Shown: piece by piece, positions 61,063-64,000 of the stretch
How the letters are laid out: every line of letters begins with the position of its first letter
How positions within the stretch are numbered: position 1 is the stretch's first letter
NCBI RefSeq assembly: GCF_014268585.2
Contig: NZ_CP077092.1
Coordinates: 1,984,001 to 2,048,000 of the forward strand
Length of the DNA stretch: 64,000 nt
Reading direction: 5' to 3'
Source: Pseudomonas iranensis
Lineage (GTDB): Bacteria; Pseudomonadota; Gammaproteobacteria; Pseudomonadales; Pseudomonadaceae
Translations under genes and position numbers: made by a program
Notes under the pieces: model-generated
The model's database searches: none
Told to the model about the DNA's origin: nothing
The model's input: the letters and a program-made list of their open reading frames with translations, nothing else

Positions 61063-62025
61063 GTGAAGGCATTGCAAGGCGTTGAAGGTCAAGTGGCATG
61101 GGTTGAAGAGCCGAGTCCTACCTGCGATGTAGGACAAGTCCGCATCCGGGTGGCGGCAGCCGGCCTCAATCGAGCCGATTTATTACAGAAGGCAGGGCTT
61201 TATCCGCCGCCCCCCGGTGCCAGCCACGTGCTCGGTCTTGAGTGCTCCGGGGTGATCAGCGAAGTCGGTGCGGGCTCGTCCTGGCAAGTCGGCGATCGGG
61301 TTTGCGCCTTGCTGGCCGGGGGCGGCATGGCCGAAGAGGTGGTCGTCGACGGACGGCACGTGCTGCCAGTGCCCGAAGGTGTTTCGCTGATCGAGGCGGC
61401 GGCATTGCCCGAGGTGTACGCCACCGTCTGGCTGAATGTGTTTCAACTTGCAGCGTTGAAGCCCGGTGAGAAAATTCTCCTGCACGCCGGCGCAAGTGGC
61501 ATCGGTTCAGCCGCCATTCAGCTGTGCAAAGCCTTCGGTAACCCGTGCTGGGTCAGCGTCGGTTCCGCCGAGCGCCTGGCTTACTGTGAAGCGCTGGGTG
61601 CGCAGGGCGGCGTGGTGCGCACCGATGATCTGGAGAGCCTGCGCGACTTCGGGCCGTTCGATGTAATTCTCGATCCTGTGGGCGGCAATTATTCAGCATT
61701 GAACCTCAAGCTGATGGCGCTGGACGGGCGTTGGGTGCTGATCGGTTTGATGGGCGGGCGCGAGGCGAAACTGGATCTGGCGCAGGTGTTGGCCAAGCGT
61801 GTGCAACTGCTCGGTTCAACGTTGCGCAGTCGTGGCGATCAGTTCAAGGCGGATCTGCTCAGTGACCTGGGCCAGCATGTCTGGCCGCTGTTTGCCGAGG
61901 GCCGCTTGCGTCCGCAATTGGCCAAAGCGTTTGCGGTGAAGGATGCCGAAGCAGCGTTTGCCGAACTGGCGAGCAATACGGTGGCGGGCAAGTTGGTGTT
62001 GGTGATCAATGAAGGTTTGAGCTGA
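61063..62025 (+). CDS. NAD(P)H-quinone oxidoreductase, zinc-independent MDR family
   Basis: 320 residues from GTG 61063, with GGAGG 6 bp upstream. The N-terminal half is a GroES-like domain (AAGLNRADLLQKAGLYPPPPGASHVLGLECSG), and the second half has the NADPH-binding loop LLHAGASGIGSAAIQL and the later VLIGLMGG. It lacks the zinc ligands of alcohol dehydrogenases. The sequence is like the PIG3/TP53I3 branch of quinone reductases. It probably reduces quinones or enones in the cytoplasm. The long open frames on the other strand are shadows. Confidence 0.9.
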   Translation: MKALQGVEGQVAWVEEPSPTCDVGQVRIRVAAAGLNRADLLQKAGLYPPPPGASHVLGLECSGVISEVGAGSSWQVGDRVCALLAGGGMAEEVVVDGRHVLPVPEGVSLIEAAALPEVYATVWLNVFQLAALKPGEKILLHAGASGIGSAAIQLCKAFGNPCWVSVGSAERLAYCEALGAQGGVVRTDDLESLRDFGPFDVILDPVGGNYSALNLKLMALDGRWVLIGLMGGREAKLDLAQVLAKRVQLLGSTLRSRGDQFKADLLSDLGQHVWPLFAEGRLRPQLAKAFAVKDAEAAFAELASNTVAGKLVLVINEGLS

Positions 62026-62037
62026 CAGCAAAACAAG

Positions 62038-62118
62038 GTCAAAAGATCGCAGCCTTCGGCAGCTCCTACAGAGGCACGCATTCCAAAAGTAGGAGCTGCC
62101 GAAGGCTGCGATCTTTTG
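62038..62118. repeat. Inverted repeat of a second REP subfamily
   Basis: CAAAAGATCGCAGCCTTCGG and its complement flank a 25-bp loop region. The arms are about 30 bp and nearly perfect. It lies between convergent genes and may act as a transcript end for both. Confidence 0.85.
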
Positions 62119-62121
62119 CTT

Positions 62122-62775
62122 TTATTTCCAGAGATGGATCGGCCAGCCGGCCTTTTCTGCGTGCTCAAGCAGCACCGGATCCGGATTGACCACGTGCGGG
62201 AAGTCCACTTTAAGCAACAACGGCAGATCATTGCGCGAATCGGAATAAAAACTCGCGCCTTCGAGGTTTTCTTCTTCGGCATCCAGCCATTCCAGCAGGC
62301 GGGTGATCTTGCCTTCGCGGTAAGTCAGGGTGCCGACGGTGTTGCCGCTATACACGCCATGGGCGACTTCCAGTTCGATGGCCAATATCTCGTCGATGCC
62401 CAGACGATCGGCGATCGGGCGAACCAGGTGCGCACCGGATGCCGAAATCACCAGAATCCGGTCGCCGGCCTTGCGGTGGGCGGCGATGGTTTTGGTCGCG
62501 TCGCTGAAGATGATCGGCTCAATGAAATCTTCCACCCACGGGCCAACCAAGTGCTCGATTTCCTCAGGGGTGCGGCCTATCAATGGTTCGAGACTGAAGG
62601 CCATATAGTCTTCCATCGCCAGATGTCCGCGGCCGTAGGCATCCATCAGTTCCTTGTCGCGCTGCATGAACGACTCGCCATCGACCCAGCCGAGGCGGAC
62701 CATCTGCTCACTCCATAGCGAGGAGCAGTCGCCGTGGATCAACGTTTCGTCCAGATCAAAAATTGCCAAAGCCAT
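62122..62775 (-). CDS. HAD-superfamily phosphatase (possible histidinol-phosphatase HisN type)
   Basis: 217 residues. Motif I is IFDLDETLI with the nucleophile Asp7 and acid Asp9, motif II is ISASGAHL, and the metal site is SDSRNDLPLLL. The cap and overall length match the phosphoserine-phosphatase-like group. In P. aeruginosa a protein of this type (PA0335, from memory) was reported as the histidinol-phosphate phosphatase of histidine synthesis; without alignment I leave the function as probable. No his gene is adjacent. It lies next to an ABC transporter operon. Confidence 0.85.
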   Translation of the reverse strand: MALAIFDLDETLIHGDCSSLWSEQMVRLGWVDGESFMQRDKELMDAYGRGHLAMEDYMAFSLEPLIGRTPEEIEHLVGPWVEDFIEPIIFSDATKTIAAHRKAGDRILVISASGAHLVRPIADRLGIDEILAIELEVAHGVYSGNTVGTLTYREGKITRLLEWLDAEEENLEGASFYSDSRNDLPLLLKVDFPHVVNPDPVLLEHAEKAGWPIHLWK

Positions 62776-62787
62776 CGGGTTCTCTCC

Positions 62788-62888
62788 GAGAACAGCTGCA
62801 AGCTACGAGCTAATAGCTGCAAGAATTAAAATCAGGTGCACCGCAGTCTACAACTTGAAGCTTGTAGCTCGAAGCTTGCAGCTGCTTT
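62788..62888. repeat. Inverted AGCTGCAAGCT repeat region
   Basis: Inverted copies of AGCTGCAAGCTACGAGCTA and TAGCTCGAAGCTTGCAGCT flank about 50 bp, between the HAD gene and the ABC ATPase gene. The arms contain many AGCT units. Confidence 0.75.
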
Positions 62889-63877
62889 TAAGCTACTTCG
62901 CACAGGGCGGTCGGATCGATGGAAAGTGCCAGGCGCTGTCCGTCGGGATGCAGATCGGCGGCGGAGCGGTTGAGCACATCGACCACCAGTTCCACGCCGC
63001 GCGCTTCGACGCGATAGCGAATGACGTTGCCGAGCAGGCTGTGGTTGCGGATCTGCGCGTCGAGTTCGCCGTCAAGGCTCAGTTCGATGGCTTCCGGGCG
63101 GATGGCGATGCGGTGGTTGATCGTTCGTTGCAACAGCTTCGACGCAGCCTCGGCGTCGAGCAGGTTGTAGTTGCCGATGAAGCCGGCGGCGAACACATCG
63201 ACCGGCGCGGTGTAGAGGGTTTCGGCGTCGCCGCTCTGGACGATCTTTCCCTGATTCATCAGGAAAATCCGGTCCGACATGGTCAGCGCTTCTTCCTGAT
63301 CGTGGGTGACGAAGATCGTGGTCAGGCCGAGTTCGCGCTGGATCTGACGAATCTGTTCGCGCAGGTGTTTGCGAATTCGTGCGTCGAGCGCCGACAGCGG
63401 CTCATCCAGCAGCAACAAGCGCGGGCGGGTGACCAGCGATCGGGCGAGGGCGACACGCTGGCACTGACCACCGGACAGTTGATGCGGATAGCGGCTGGCG
63501 AAGTCGTGCAGTTCAACCAGTTTCAACACTTCAGAGACCCGCTTGTGGCTGTCATCGGCGTTGACCTTTTGCATGCGCAGGCCGAAGGCGACGTTCTGTT
63601 CGACGGTCATGTTGGGGAACAGCGCGTAGCTCTGAAAGACCATGCCGATACCGCGTTTCTGCGGACTCAACGGCACGATGTCGACGCCATCGAGCAAAAT
63701 CTTGCCGCCATCCACCGGGGTCAGCCCGGCGATGCAACGCAGCAAAGTCGACTTGCCGCACCCGGACGGGCCGAGCAGGGTGACGAACTCGCCTTTGTTG
63801 ATTTCGCAATCGATGTCGCTGAACACCGTGGTGCCGGCATAACTTTTCTGCAGGTGTTGGACGCTGACGTAGCTCAT
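62888..63877 (-). CDS. ABC transporter ATP-binding protein (spermidine/iron/phosphonate importer type)
   Basis: 329 residues. It has Walker A GPSGCGKST, Q-loop VFQSYALFPNMTV, signature LSGGQCQRVALAR, Walker B LLLLDEPLSALD and the switch histidine VTHDQEEALTMSDR; a C-terminal TOBE domain (about 240-325) follows. It couples ATP hydrolysis to solute import across the inner membrane. The start overlaps the stop of a permease gene (ATGA). The substrate (polyamine, iron or aminoethylphosphonate in related systems) cannot be assigned. Confidence 0.92.
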   Translation of the reverse strand: MSYVSVQHLQKSYAGTTVFSDIDCEINKGEFVTLLGPSGCGKSTLLRCIAGLTPVDGGKILLDGVDIVPLSPQKRGIGMVFQSYALFPNMTVEQNVAFGLRMQKVNADDSHKRVSEVLKLVELHDFASRYPHQLSGGQCQRVALARSLVTRPRLLLLDEPLSALDARIRKHLREQIRQIQRELGLTTIFVTHDQEEALTMSDRIFLMNQGKIVQSGDAETLYTAPVDVFAAGFIGNYNLLDAEAASKLLQRTINHRIAIRPEAIELSLDGELDAQIRNHSLLGNVIRYRVEARGVELVVDVLNRSAADLHPDGQRLALSIDPTALCEVA

Positions 63878-64000
63878 TCGCTTTTGTCCTTGTTCAAGAT
63901 GTTGGCGATCCAGGTCAGGACCAGCACGAAAAAGAAATACGAAATGACCAGCGCACTGGTGAAGTGGCCGCTGCTGTTACGCATGTTGTTCAGGTACACC
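63874..64000 (-). CDS. ABC transporter permease, C-terminal end (cut by window edge)
   Basis: The last 41 codons of a membrane protein in frame with the window edge: a hydrophilic loop (YLNNMRNSSGHFTSA), one hydrophobic segment (LVISYFFFVLVLTWIANIL) and a short charged end (NKDKSE). Its stop overlaps the start of the ATP-binding protein gene, so the two belong to the same operon. The rest of the protein lies outside this window. Confidence 0.8.
   Translation of the reverse strand, partial: VYLNNMRNSSGHFTSALVISYFFFVLVLTWIANILNKDKSE

Overview
The window looks like a chromosomal segment of a Pseudomonas of the fluorescens complex. The grounds are high GC coding sequence, ATGA-coupled operons, gene content I know from that group (the late cobalamin operon, rdgC, rmuC, hda, prc, a symporter-hybrid kinase), and many copies of a REP repeat built on GTGGGAGCGAGCCTGCTCGC. 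The species is inferred, not proven. Most of the window is ordinary core genome.

Layout. 1-14455: housekeeping genes (partial dienelactone hydrolase, pirin, OsmC, exported amidohydrolase, chemoreceptor, purM-purN-DUF3108, DUF2066, AI-2E family permease, hda, two NlpC/P60 lipoproteins, a sorbosone dehydrogenase-like lipoprotein). 14631-23913: a cobalamin riboswitch followed by ten late B12 genes, cobO-cobB-bluB-cobD-cobC-cobQ then cobU-cobT-cobC-cobS, nearly all with overlapping start and stop codons. 24069-26487: a MarR regulator, an MFS transporter, a 40-residue membrane protein coupled to it, and an exported glutathione peroxidase. 26698-32300: a FadL-like porin, small conserved proteins, a 911-bp stretch with no recognisable gene, rmuC and a dispersed repeat. 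32305-41157: a sodium/solute-symporter hybrid histidine kinase, a TetR/MFS pair, a TDT anion transporter and an LplT-PlsC-like fusion. 41169-43633: a guanidinium exporter behind a guanidine-II (mini-ykkC) riboswitch, a BASS transporter and rdgC. 43793-44326: a tandemly duplicated tRNA-Val/tRNA-Asp unit. 44416-50357: a membrane-anchored catalase-fold protein with a di-haem cytochrome, an FKBP lipoprotein, DUF1232, and an XRE/unknown/Sel1 trio.

50550-56806 is the accessory hot spot. It holds a 1589-residue RHS protein whose last ~130 residues switch to AT-rich sequence, followed by a candidate immunity gene and an exported Sel1-repeat protein. The RHS gene is preceded by a 15-codon ORF that has a good ribosome binding site and ends in a TGATG overlap with the RHS start. 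The RHS C-terminal domain and the protein downstream match no family I recognise and are the best candidates for something undescribed.

56931-64000 returns to core genes: an EAL-CBS-GGDEF protein behind a terminator, the protease prc, a quinone oxidoreductase, a HAD phosphatase, and the ATPase and partial permease of an ABC importer.

Regulation visible in the sequence: two riboswitches (cobalamin, guanidine-II), a 16-bp palindrome shared by marR and its MFS neighbour, terminators placed between likely promoters and genes (second NlpC gene, EAL gene, prc), and inverted DnaA-box-like sites at two loci. A REP element has become the coding tail of cobB while keeping the cobB-bluB ATGA coupling.
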